IMG/VR virus record: IMGVR_UViG_3300021356_000010
Location: 17,721 to 81,720 of that record
Length of the DNA stretch: 64,000 nt
Direction: 5' to 3' (one strand)
DNA from: a virus
Positions 11,201-21,200 of this stretch are shown here, piece after piece; the stretch's first letter is position 1; each line of letters opens with the position of its first letter. Position numbers and translations under genes: made by a program. Below the pieces are notes generated by a model. The model had not been told where the DNA came from. It did no database searches and saw only the letters and a list, made by a program, of their open reading frames with translations.

Positions 11201-13341
11201 ACAAAATTACCAGATAAAGTTTTCACAAAAAGCATGTTGGTCGTAGTATATACTCCATTTGGAGCTCCTTCAACTACACCATATGCACCACTAGTCAATC
11301 CGAATACATACTTTCCTTCATCAAAAGTTTCAGATTGGATTCTGGAGTCTAGTAAGATTTTTGTAAAGAATGAAGGATCAAAATAAGAGAATCCAAAAAC
11401 AGCATTGTAAGCAGCAGTTCCTGCAGATAATCTTCCCTTAGACAGAACAATATCGGCATCAGGATTAAAACCATCTCCTCTGCTTTGTAGAGAGAAATTA
11501 CTTGGTTTTACTTTACCAATTACAGGAGTAATGGTATCGCTATAATCAACAACAAATCCTAGTTCGTTGTCTCCTATGGTAGCATCGGATTGTGAGAGAT
11601 ACAATCTTCTGATATATCCAGGATCTCCATCGTCATACTCTCTTAAAAGTAGATCTACTTCATCTTTGTCTCCAAACACTGTCAATTCTAAGAATTGAAC
11701 TGACTCAGCAGAATTGATGAGAGGTCTATTTACGGATGCAAATGATAGAGAAGTTACAGATCCAATAGAAGTAGCAGATCCTGTGTCATCTCTAGAGGTA
11801 ACATAATATAGAGTTCCAATTTGACTCTCGAAAGTTCCATCAGTGATCCCTACTAGAGGATTAGTAGCACTAGTTACTTGAATTGTAATAGTTTTGATTG
11901 CATCATTGGAAGAGAAAATTTTGCCTCTTCTAGACAAAGTTTGTCTGTGATCTGTAGATGCTTCTGTATTGCTTAATCCAATAGAACCATCATTAAATGT
12001 AGAATATAAGAATACATCAGGATATGCTGTAAGATCAGATCCTTCTTTGTTTAGTGGAGTGCTACCATAAACGTTAGTAACACTGAACGTTGGAAGTCCT
12101 CTAGTCTTTAGAGTTACATTATCGCTAGATAGACTTTCTCTTGCTTTGTTGATCTCAAGATATTTGGTCTCTTTATTGACAATTTCATATCCTTTAATAT
12201 ATGCTTTTCCTGGTCCAATGCTAGCGATCATCTTTCTAGATGCTTCACTAGCAGAAATACCATTGTAGAGACCAATGTCATCTACTGCATAAATTCCGTT
12301 GTTATTATCTTTCTGAGCATACTCTCTGACATCAACAGAGAAATTATCTACAACATAATCTCCGCTTTCATCATACGTTCTTCTTGCAAGAGTTTGCTCA
12401 AGAATGCTATAATTTGTTGGAGTAACCTTTTTCTGAATGACTCCTCTAAGAACAGTGATTAACTGAATAAAGTTTCTATCAGTGATTGCATTTACAGCAA
12501 ACTCTTTTAGTGAAAGGTTAATCTTTAGTCTATGAGCTCCAGGTGCTGTATAGTTTGATGATCCAATAGCATTATCGTAGAGACTTGGATCTTCTTCTGG
12601 AGTTACAATTTCTTCGTTAATAACAAAACCAACTTTTGCAGATGGTTTGTCATAATACTCATCAATGATTAAAAGTTCTTCGTTGTTTCTTACAAAGAAT
12701 CCATTGACAAAGTAAATACCTTCTTCTACTTTTACAGCAGAAGCATAACCCATTGCTGGACTTTCTAGAGAAGTAACTTCTCCTGTGTCTGGGTTGGTAA
12801 CTTGAATACTGGTTGGGAGGACACTACCGTCCGTTCCAACAACCATTAGTGGTGTATTTACACCATCTACTACCTCAATGGTTTCCCCCTGTCTAAAGGT
12901 CTCCTCTGAGTTAGAATTACCACTGTTAAGATAATTTACATACAGAGTGTCTGCTGCCTCTTCTGTAGCAGTATTAGCATCAAGGACTGTTGCTAGTACG
13001 CCAGAATTTAATCCTCTGATCTGTAGTCCTTTGAGTAAGGTAATATCGTATTTTTTATATACGATATCATTTCCTTCCCCAACTGCAACTTCAGATACAG
13101 AGGATAGTTTTACGTAATCTAATTTTGTATTAAGACCTACTTCTCCAGGGACAACTAATTGTCCCTGCTTGAAGGCGTATTTTCCAAAACTTTCAACCTG
13201 ATTCTGTAGAATCGATTGAAGTTGAGTTAATTCTCTACCTTGAATAGAGTAACCAGGACGAAAAAGAATTTTATAGAAATTCTTATTTACGTCAAAGTCA
13301 TCGTAGTATGGTGATGCATTAAGGTTAGTCTTCTGAGGCAT
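5230..13341 (-). CDS. DUF4815-type virion structural protein (2703 aa)
   Basis: The N-terminus (MPQKTNLNASPYYDDFDVNK, then FYKILFRPGYSIQGRELTQL) matches the DUF4815 family of large cyanophage virion proteins as I remember it. It has a helical stretch around the KLEKRIERLEYYTTLSILEQ segment, flanked by long beta-rich regions. GxGYxxPPxVxI modules occur in the C-terminal half (LNGFGYTEPPAVVIKG). The last 100 residues (SSFAVKVVMKGVDP, IRVVASF) are typical of the family end. At 2703 residues it is probably the second longest baseplate-region protein here. A late-promoter-like GCTAAATA lies 37 bases before the ATG. It is likely a baseplate or fibre-network component; T4 gp10-like placement is inference from gene order. 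Confidence 0.8.
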   Translation of the reverse strand: MPQKTNLNASPYYDDFDVNKNFYKILFRPGYSIQGRELTQLQSILQNQVESFGKYAFKQGQLVVPGEVGLNTKLDYVKLSSVSEVAVGEGNDIVYKKYDITLLKGLQIRGLNSGVLATVLDANTATEEAADTLYVNYLNSGNSNSEETFRQGETIEVVDGVNTPLMVVGTDGSVLPTSIQVTNPDTGEVTSLESPAMGYASAVKVEEGIYFVNGFFVRNNEELLIIDEYYDKPSAKVGFVINEEIVTPEEDPSLYDNAIGSSNYTAPGAHRLKINLSLKEFAVNAITDRNFIQLITVLRGVIQKKVTPTNYSILEQTLARRTYDESGDYVVDNFSVDVREYAQKDNNNGIYAVDDIGLYNGISASEASRKMIASIGPGKAYIKGYEIVNKETKYLEINKARESLSSDNVTLKTRGLPTFSVTNVYGSTPLNKEGSDLTAYPDVFLYSTFNDGSIGLSNTEASTDHRQTLSRRGKIFSSNDAIKTITIQVTSATNPLVGITDGTFESQIGTLYYVTSRDDTGSATSIGSVTSLSFASVNRPLINSAESVQFLELTVFGDKDEVDLLLREYDDGDPGYIRRLYLSQSDATIGDNELGFVVDYSDTITPVIGKVKPSNFSLQSRGDGFNPDADIVLSKGRLSAGTAAYNAVFGFSYFDPSFFTKILLDSRIQSETFDEGKYVFGLTSGAYGVVEGAPNGVYTTTNMLFVKTLSGNFVSGETIRDEAGNTLKIATNNTISHFVVQNRGLGYSSLSTLLINGVEYDSSKIQLSIAGEDATGKIYKVEIKDRNSVNIEYAQPPAVTALQAEGVAQPQTAAAIVPVLVRNAVTTYTPQNVKSIGCQYGSGNANTFTADLVVDSQTYSEIKSVTDFTFFGSKGYKFIESTSFSADASGVLQQGDLVQFSDVDNNLVRAVVQYATEQSGPSKTRVYLDIALPGDVTNTSIVRLRPKVQNPNAGTLVFPTGSKQVEQISAGGDDTKIKYYFRRDFVTTASSGGGTITFAAQLPFGTQRFVAFNEDNYIITVLDPGDAPDLTVGDIVYVPTDSVEITSATDTASGLTSGSISLQLPSTYFGTIPTNGTFPKLKLSSTIEVTNAKPRLKTSVENKRIVISASGDRVIPFRGTDYDSEVVEILTYSDAYKLNFVYEGTASQAPTIDSAGNLISGTDVTDRFTFDNGQRDTILDVSRIVLKPGFEATSGQLVISFDYFEHSQGDFCTIDSYLHEAGVTEDEIPGFNSAVHGNLELKNVIDFRPKVDSNAIIPGFQDQSSLSVTTGQFSGPGSVIASTPAPDKNLEYTFSFSQIQYLDRIDGVFLNKKGEFIVKEGNSSLNPTKPDPIEDAIPLFYAYIPAYTSSSKNVRITPVDNRRYTMRDIGKLEKRIERLEYYTTLSILEQQALNMQVKDSIGLDRFKSGFLVDNFEEHRVGNISSADYLCSIDSQQSVLRPQSKEDSLALREVNTREDQRTVAGYQKTGNVVTLPYTSLSLLGNNFASKTLNPNPFVVIQYVGDASINPSIDQWYDDTVEPLIVNTNTSLYNIFIAKENIRDSFSSLFNSFAINWVGTSSSFTSIVSLGEINTLEANATVSMASIGSSSNVNPQNNEVAKGVQSKTVGNSIVSDSLQFFARSIPVRFVLRRLKPNTKVSVFLEGRNIDRWVNPDFRFTGTATNSLSAFNGDIVTDENGNASGLILVPAGHPPRENSTWTGDVATVDYDSSFEEVRVTAGVKTIRFTSSATDENKNNVDTYAEVKFYATGVLPQNPSGIVSTKPAYFKANEGVQIVDNNTENPIRPNPLAQTFKVENYDGGLFVTGIDLFFNKKSSNIPVKVYLTDVEGDKPGKNIVPGTEKTLTPDTYLKIFTTGTVTVDVGESVIGSSSAASGPIKKIIDKNGVELIPSSTGKIAITNEQVYTLVLSNHNGRSFQQNENLTIGSVTTANNTNGTNFTVSIAKDSGKVSNIKITNPGANYDSAILTIESPQIPGGSVATARIDVSDGKIYNAEVVLNGFGYTEPPAVVIKGIGNGAGGCQVETFIDIDTPAVRMGVAIDDVEVSGAIESSTPTYFAFDNPIYLQNDTEYALAVETDSVDYAIWASRLGETDVATNTIITTQPSLGSVYRSQNIDTWTEDIFEDIKFTLYRAEFSITRPAELVLTNEKLGYEKLDINPFKTDASSNTNATSLLFGNNNSIVKVAHRDNGFEDRGNSYVFYRGAQETAGITAETLNSVLFQVDNSGIDTYTIRSTNQSAGNAVGGGSDVFATYNRKFETLYPQVHYLSFTGTTLESTVKTTNVVPVDSTTTNYTSYSQTDYEKTFLNEPHYFTNQKMVTSEINETLNSLDTSLEYKLSLSSTVSYLSPLVDLSSCSVKTISNRIENGSGTEDRYGRRNQVVSFYPIYSFTLTGNQNTEIQSNQTIKGKTSKAAGTIAKIDGSTVFVRIKTSQIFEKGEEVDLGNQLSLSGVTVDSALTQIITSINDASVIVARNPSIILETYENIITGRAVIWNNKTQELTVRNDARPINDDYNGRIIDNVLFNRNAVVNAQVADIFRVGDFVKYPDQPDDEASFLEISTVSYTNGVEFVAENTSKNSSSVAKYVTKEVSISSPATTIDVRLTANLKDVSNVAVLYKFKKASSQENFDDIDWQYFNVDGSPDTLEIANPENTISSIVEKQSSYQELAFSVSDLPEFSSFAVKVVMKGVDPAFVPKIQDIRVVASF

Positions 13342-13377
13342 TGTACTCCGCCGATAATACTAATATTCTCGTAGAAG

Positions 13378-13385
13378 TATTTAGC
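13378..13385 (-). promoter_or_regulatory. Late-promoter-like motif GCTAAATA before the DUF4815 gene
   Basis: The minus strand reads GCTAAATA in the 58-base gap between the 603- and 2703-residue genes, about 37 bases before the start at 13341. It resembles the T4-type late -10 box. Motif match only. Confidence 0.5.
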
Positions 13386-13399
13386 GAAGTTTCTAGGAA

Positions 13400-15211
13400 T
13401 CAGAACTCGATAACTAGTTTGATATCTTCAATCTGGTCTTGAGCACGGGTGATAAGACGACGGTTCTCGACGTAAATTACCTCACCAGAGTTGTTCTCGA
13501 TTTCTGGAGCAGCAAGACCAGATGCGAAGGTCTTACCTAGTAGAGAACCAGCATATCCTGTATCAACAGTTCCAGAAGCAGCAGATAGTCCGCCGCTAAC
13601 TGCGTTTGCACCATTGCTCTCGAATGCACGAACAACACCTTGATCGGTATGTGCCTTTGTTGTTTGGAGATACTTGAGAACACCATCAGTGGTAGAACCC
13701 TGATCTAGTGTCCAGGAAACGACAGTACCGTATGCAGTACCACCAGTTACAGTCTGGGTAATGGTCTCATCAGGGATATAGTCCGCAGTTGCTCCACTGA
13801 TCTTAATTGCCTTGAGACCAGAAAGAGTATCTGCAGTAGCAAAATCAGTAGTGCCCCATAGTTGTGGATCCTTGATAATACCAATTCTACGGAAGTCGTT
13901 ATCAACAGGGAAGTCTCCTTGACCTTCCGCAAACTCGATGCGAATGTTGGTCATGACACGCTTACCATTCAACTCTTGCTCATGGTTCGATGCGTGTCCT
14001 CCTTGTGGAGGTAGAATTGCTTCTAGAGCACCAACAGCGTTAGCAGCAGTTGCAACTGCTGAAGATAGACCAGCATCAGAGAAGAGGTTACCGTTGCCGA
14101 GGAGAACGTTAGCATAAGTGTAACCTGATCCTCTTGCTTCGATTCTTGCAGCAGTGATAGTACCAGAACCATCAGTGTCGAAAGCAACTACTCCACCAGC
14201 ACCGTCTCCTTTGATGGAGGTGTATAATGTCTGTGAAGCAGGAAGGTTTGTACCAGCATTCTCAACTAGAACAACATCAACAGCACCATCAACAGCAAGT
14301 GCAGTCGCTTCTTGTCTTGAGGTGTTAGATGCTAGAACGATTGGAAGGAAATCTGATGAGAGGAATCTTACAGCATCATCGATTTCTAGTTTGTACATGA
14401 ACTTCCAGATGTATCCAGCACCAGTAGTTTCAGTGTATAAACCAGTAGCAGCGTTATAGTTTGCTCCACCTCTTGATGGTTCCTCAGTAGCGTTTTGACC
14501 AGCTGGGTTTGCTGGGTTTTCGCCGTTGTAGAGGCACTTGAATACTTCGTAAGTTCCGTTCATTACGTAGAACTTAGCATCAGCAATGCTATTTGCACCC
14601 GTTGCAGTTTGCTTACCAACTTGACCACCGCCACCAGGGGTAGCAGAGTAGTCAGGTTTCCACATGTCAAACTTAGGGTTCGTTACGACATCCCAGTTGT
14701 AACGACGAATTACTGTTCTGGCATAAGCGGTAGTAATTCTCTTAGCGGCAATAATTTCGTCGTAAAGACCAAACTTCTCGTCCTGGTTGTCTAGTGGAAG
14801 AGGGGGAATGTCCTCTGTTGCGTAGCGATAGACTCCAGTAACAGCAGTAGCACTGGTAGTAGTAGAACCACCATCTGCAGTTTCGAGAAGAGTGCTGCCT
14901 AGTGGAGGAACAGAACTGATTCCGTTTGCTCCAAAAATACTCGATAGAAGGAGGGCACCGTCATAAACAGCAGCAACCGTAGCACGGAATGCTGTTGATC
15001 CATACGTTCCAACAAAGACCTCATTGCCAACAGTAAAGTTGGTTGAAGACTTCGTATGGACCTCTAGGTATGCGGACCATTCTTGAGGGCGTCCTACGAA
15101 GAAGTACATTCTTGAACGCTCGGCGCTAGTATCGGTAGCACCCTCAGAAAGCGACTCTAGGAATTGAGACGCATTAAAAATTCTAAACTTATCAGAGATA
15201 ATAGCAGCCAT
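13400..15211 (-). CDS. Baseplate wedge/tail structural protein, gp8-like by position (603 aa)
   Basis: The protein begins MAAIISDKFRIFNASQFLES and contains SRMYFFVGRPQEWSAYLEVH near the N-terminus. I associate this pair of motifs with a conserved cyanophage baseplate protein encoded two genes after gp6, the position of T4 gp8. The middle has YKLEIDDAVRFLSSDFLPIV, and the C-terminus ends IENNSGEVIYVENRRLITRA then QDQIEDIKLVIEF, a conserved ending. It also carries one GSGYTYANVLLGNGN unit of the beta module common in this window. The length of about 600 residues is larger than T4 gp8, as expected for cyanophage homologues. The gp8 equivalence rests on order, not on alignment. Confidence 0.7.
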   Translation of the reverse strand: MAAIISDKFRIFNASQFLESLSEGATDTSAERSRMYFFVGRPQEWSAYLEVHTKSSTNFTVGNEVFVGTYGSTAFRATVAAVYDGALLLSSIFGANGISSVPPLGSTLLETADGGSTTTSATAVTGVYRYATEDIPPLPLDNQDEKFGLYDEIIAAKRITTAYARTVIRRYNWDVVTNPKFDMWKPDYSATPGGGGQVGKQTATGANSIADAKFYVMNGTYEVFKCLYNGENPANPAGQNATEEPSRGGANYNAATGLYTETTGAGYIWKFMYKLEIDDAVRFLSSDFLPIVLASNTSRQEATALAVDGAVDVVLVENAGTNLPASQTLYTSIKGDGAGGVVAFDTDGSGTITAARIEARGSGYTYANVLLGNGNLFSDAGLSSAVATAANAVGALEAILPPQGGHASNHEQELNGKRVMTNIRIEFAEGQGDFPVDNDFRRIGIIKDPQLWGTTDFATADTLSGLKAIKISGATADYIPDETITQTVTGGTAYGTVVSWTLDQGSTTDGVLKYLQTTKAHTDQGVVRAFESNGANAVSGGLSAASGTVDTGYAGSLLGKTFASGLAAPEIENNSGEVIYVENRRLITRAQDQIEDIKLVIEF

Positions 15212-15244
15212 TGGTTTTCTGTTCCGACGTAATTTGTGCCTGAG

Positions 15245-15270
15245 TTATTTATATTTATGCAGTTATTTAG
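15245..15270 (-). promoter_or_regulatory. Tandem late-promoter-like TAAATA motifs
   Basis: The minus strand carries CTAAATAA (ending at 15264) and then ATAAATATAAATAA within 26 bases, directly after the stop of the 3499-residue gene and 34-59 bases before the ATG at 15211. Two or three overlapping TAAATA boxes fit one or more T4-like late promoters, though the AT-rich composition raises the chance of accidental matches. Confidence 0.5.
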
Positions 15271-18200
15271 GAAATTGAGAAGGGGATCAACTCATCAAGA
15301 CGATTAATGCTGTTTATTCCACTATAAAGAGTACAACCAGTGAATGAGTTCGCAGTTGTACCAGTATATTGAATAACTGCTCCAGTGCTAGTAAATAAGT
15401 ATCCTTCACTTGGGAAGTATGTAGTTGATCCAAGAACATTAATTGTAGATGGTATCAATCCCTGAGTGTCAGATATAGCAACTGGATTTTGAATTGATGC
15501 GGTAGCAAGATTGAAGTAATCGCCTGCTAGAGTGTAACTAGAATTCGCACGCTCCACAAAATCGTTAATTGTCAAGTTTGGATAGTAGAATTCAATATCT
15601 AGTAGTGACAATCCAGAAACATCACATACACCATCATCTAGAATTTGATCGAAGTTTTTCAAAGTTGGACCAGCATTTCCAGTTGTGTATTGTCCGACAT
15701 ACTCTGTCGAAGCTCCAGATGCATTAGTAATAGCAACGATGTTGCCATTTCTTTGTGTAACAGTATATGGTTCAGGAATATCAATGAATCCAGCTCTTGT
15801 TAAGATTGGATCACTGAATATTACAGATTCCTCATATCCGTCAATCACACCAGATGGTGGAGTGAATAGAAGTACTTCTAGAGTTTCTTTTCTCAACTGA
15901 GAATTTGACTGTACCGATAGTACAGAGTTAGAAACTTGTGTAGAAGATGATGATAGGAAGTTAGTTTGATCAGCAGTAATTTCAAGTGAAACTACTCTCT
16001 CACCAGGAGGAATGACTACGCTAGTGATAGAATCTACGAATGCTGAAATTTCTACTCCAACTACAGTTACGGTAGAAGTATTTTCAATTGTTACATCGGG
16101 AGTAATTACTTGAATACCAGTAACTCTCTCAGTTGTTCTTACATCCGATGCTATTCTCATAGTAACAACTTGAGAATCAGATTCAATTCTGGTGACGCCA
16201 CCGTATGCTACAGATACTGGATCTGGAATCTGTAATACAAATGTTCCTGCTGGATGTAACTGTGCAGTTGTTCCCTCTTGTCCTCTCTGGACATTCAAGA
16301 ATCTTCCAAAACCTTTACGGTAGTATCTAACTACTTCCGTTCCAATCTGTAAGTATCCATTAGAACTAAACTTAGTAACATCGGGAACAAATACAATATT
16401 GTCGGTTGGATCCAAATCAATAGACAAGAATGCACCAACAGAATGGTAATGACCAGCATTAATATCAGTATTGTCAATCTGGTTAGTTACTATAGAAGTG
16501 ACTTCTCTAGAAGAAATCAGAGAAGAAGTAGAAATAATATCATCAACACGACCAGATATAATAGATACGTATTCATTTGGTGCTGTTGATGCCGTAACAG
16601 TAACGATTGTACCTACACCACCCGAGAGGGTTGTAATGCTATTAACACCAGCAGTGAGACCAGTTCCAACGTTCTCTTCCAAATAAATCTCACATTCAAT
16701 TACTCTATCAAGATCTCTAGGACTCTCAAAGAGAATTGTAGTAAATGATTCTACACCAGGAACTTGGTTTCCAAGTTCAGTAATCGTCGAAGATGACGAC
16801 ATAATAAATGCAGGTAGAGTCGAATTGATTCCACCATTGATAGTAGAAACACCAAATCCTCTTCCTTGCAAGATCTCATATCTTCTTGCAACAACAACTC
16901 TTGGTGCTTCTGTGTATCCAGATCCACCCTCAAGCAGATCAACACTGATAACTTGACCTTTACTTACAAGAACTACTGCTTTAGCGCCGCCACCATTTCC
17001 ATTTTTTGGAATGAAATGTAATACTGGTGGTGTATAATATTGATATGCAGTTGGTTGAGTCAAAGGATCATAACTACGTTGATTCCACTCAAGACTTACA
17101 ACTGATCCGTTTTCAATCTTGGCGACAATACTCAGTCCTTCGCCTCTAGTTACACCATTATATGCTTCGACTTGAGCGATACCAAAATTGGAACCAGAGA
17201 CATATCCTTGATTTCTATGTTCTTTAGAGGTTGTTGTTTCTGGTGCTTTCTTAACTCTTCTAAAGTCACTCTCACCCTCAATTCTTACATAGTCCTCATC
17301 TGACAGAGAAACAAAAGGATCTCTATAATACTTACCAATAAATGTTCCACGCCAAGCGTTTTCTGATACTGGATATGCTAGTTTGAGTCTTCCGTCCTCA
17401 TCAGTAACATAAGATATGCTGGATCCAGAAGAATTCAATCCAATAATTCTATTATTAGAATAATCTCCTTTAATTCCTACAACAACATCAACACCTTGAA
17501 TCAAATCACATTTCTGACCTTCAAGAGTAAAGGTTAATATGTTGGAAGATTGTGATGGATTTGTAAGTTGTCCGATAACATTGAAAGATCCATTAGGATT
17601 GACTTGCCATGCATGGAAAGATTCGGAAGAATTCAAACCAATCCAGTTCAACAATTCAGTTGCTCCAGAAGCAACATCAAATGTTACTGTACCTTGTGCA
17701 TAGAAAGTATCTTGATTAAAATCGTGGAAATTGATAATTTGATCTAAATCTCTTCCATAGAGATATCTCATATCAATTTTGGTATCCTTCTTAATTGGAA
17801 CGTTGAAAGAGATTGTAGATCCTGCTACACTATAAGAATATTCTCTTCTCTGTAAAACTCCATCTAAGAATACAAACAAGTAATCTTGCTGTTCAATTTC
17901 TTGTGATGTGTTATCTTCAACGTCAAGAATTAAGAAAGGACCACCTCTAACTTCATCTACTAGTGCATAATCAATAGTTAATCTCTTGTAGTTTCCTACT
18001 CCAACACCAGCGACTAGCTCTACTGCTGTTGGTTCTCCAATGCTCTTAGCACTAAAGTCTTGATCCCAAATAGGAGCAACATCAAATACTAATTTGTTTG
18101 GAATAGTTGTTCTATCAATATAGTATGCATCAGAAAGAGGATACGATTCTGTATATTTTGGTCTCTGTAAGACAGCATTCAGTGTTAGGAATAGATCTTC

Positions 18201-21200
18201 GTCCTCTTCAGTATTGACCTCTGTGTCGTCATCCCAATACATATCAAAAGTAGTGGTCTCTCCATCTAAGAAGTCTGGAGTAGATCTAGTAACACTGGTG
18301 CCATTAAGAATATCACTTACATTGTTAAACAACGAATCTACAGATGAAATAACATCGTTGCACTCTTGTGCTGTCAATAGAGGATCAGGAATTATGTTAT
18401 AATTAGAATATGTTAAGGTTCTACTCCAGTTTCCAGCATAATTCGAATTGATGTTGGTTTTCTCTATTAAACCTTTACCTTCATTCAATATAGTATTGAT
18501 TATGCTGTAGAAATTATTCAAAGAACTTTCTACCTGAGCACAATATGGGAAAGAAGTATCTGTTGCTACAGTACTATCTGTGAATGGGGGAATAGAAGTA
18601 TATGTTCCTATTCCTAAATTATTTCTCATGGCATCAACCATAAGAACTTTCAATTCATTATATGCACCAGCAAATTCTGCAGGACTTACACCTGCTTTCA
18701 ACTGCTCTGGATATGGATAAAGATTTCTTTCATAGTATAGTTGTGCAAAATCAACTATCTTAAAGTTGCCACCAAGTCTCAAATGATAAACAGTAGCATC
18801 AACATAAGTATCAATATCTTTTACTAAATCTGTCCAAGTAACATTAGGATATTGTGCAGCAAACCATCCAGCAATTTCTTCCTTGAAATATTCTTTATTG
18901 CCAGCAATTAAATCCGACGCATCCCAGAACGTTCCATTGTTAATACCACTGAAGTAGAAAGTTGCACTATCAGAAGCAGAGAATGAAATAGGTGCTTGTA
19001 AAACATCACCAGGATCTACAGCATACTGATTTCCAGGTTGAACTGCACCTGTGCTCGTAGGAATAATATAATCACTACCTCCTGTTGATCCATTCAGATC
19101 AGTGACACCCGCTGCAGCACCGCCGCCTCCACCAGAGTTTGCTAGAGCAGCATTGTTTAAAGTGACTTGTGTATCACTATCAATAGAAACAATTTTAGTT
19201 CCAGATGCGAATGCAGTACCAGAACTAATAAACATTCCAATAGCTAGATTATTAGTATTGGCAACTGTTACCTGTCTAGATCCTTGAATATATGCAACAT
19301 TCTCTTCTACAATATCCCAGTTTCTAACTGCTAATTTAGCGAGGTTAGTAGCATACTTGAATATATCTAAAGACTCAGTTTTATTAGTTGTGATATAATT
19401 GTAATCATCATCTGAATTGAATATTGAGAGATAATCTACAGTTTTAATGTTTCCACCAAAACGTACATCGTGTTCATATGCATCAATAATAAATCCAACA
19501 TCTTCTAGATAATCATCAATCTTAGTGCTCCAATCTAAATTTGGATGCTTCTCTCTACCATATCCTACTGCTTCCTCAACAATAAATTCTCTATTTCTTT
19601 CAATTTGATTTGCAGCATCTAACCATCTTCCATTTCTCTGGAAAATATTTCTCAGTTTCTTGAAATACTGGTTGTTATATTGATTATCTTTGAACTCAAT
19701 ATATCTTCCATAGAATACTGTACCATCATAAGAAGTTAGATCTGTAAGATTAGTTCCAGTCAATTTAGATGATGGACCCAAAGGTGCTTGGGAGAAAACA
19801 ATCTTATCACCTGACACTGTATAAGAAACTTCTGGTTCTTGCAGAATACCATTCAACGTGATAATAAGATTCTTTGCACTGACTGGGGTAAAGGGATTAC
19901 CTTGATCATCTAGGAGTTGGAAAATCTTTTGTCCAACATTCTCTGCACCACCAGTGTAACCAGTTGTTGCATCAACACCATTGACTCCATTGAAAGGATC
20001 GGCAAGAGTAACCTCAAATGCTCTTGTTTCAGAAAAATTAAATTCTGATGCATGAGCAGTACCAACTCCTTTGATTTCTTTAGTGCTCTTCGAACTGGTT
20101 ACAGTCTGAGTTACAATTCTTCTGGTGCTCTCTACACTAATCTTGTTCTTTTCTGGATCCCAAAGTTGAATAATAGTAAAATTGTCAGACTTTGGAGACT
20201 GCGCTGGCATTCTAATTTCAGCGTCAGATTCGATATCAACCTGACCAAACAACTTGAATCCAGCTGGATGAGTTGTAGATTTAATCAAGTCTCTCCATTG
20301 ATCAATTGGAGTTTTTGATTTTACAACATATGAATAGTCTTGATAGAAGAAACTGTCAGTTAGTTTTTGATTAGCAACACCAAGTTTTCCTCTATCAGAC
20401 TGATAAGATCCAATGTTATCGTAGAATGATGCAATCTCTTCTGTAAGAGAAGTTACATATACTGTTCTAACCATTCCAGAAGAATTGGAAATTTTTCCTA
20501 CAATAGAAACGGAATTTCTTATACTTCCTACAACATCATCTAATTTGAGTAAATTAGATCCAGATCTCCATTCAGCAACTTTGGCACGGAATACTTCAAT
20601 ACCATTAATAGACTGAGATACCTTCTCACCTTTTAAGAAATTGCCACTAAAATCTTTCAGAGAAATTACATACTTTGTTGTAAAGGTAGAAGATACAGTC
20701 TTGTCTAAATGATATGCTCCACCATTTCTGAAGATGTTGATACTTTGTGGAGTTCCAATAGTATTACTATCAACATATGCTTCTACATCAGATTCAATGA
20801 TTTGAATTGTTGGAGCATAAGTATATCCTCTTCCAGGATTATCTACAGTAATAGAGAAGATCTCTCCATTTCTTGCAACAACATTGAATGTTGCATCAAA
20901 ACCATCTCCATCAATGATGACAACTTTTGGATTTACATAATTAGATCCTTTTTTGTCAATATCGACACCAGTTATTGTTTGTGTAGCAGTATCAAATAAT
21001 ACTGTTGCTTCAGCAATAAAAGTAGAACTAAGATCGCATCCCAAAATAACAGGGACCTTCTTATAGTTTAAACCCAAATTAGAAACATTAATAGAATTAA
21101 TCTCACCAACAGCAAATTGTCCAGATGTGGTGTATGTAATAGTTCCAGATCCATCCCAAAGTGGAATAGATGTCAAGTCATAAACAAATCTATTTGGTGT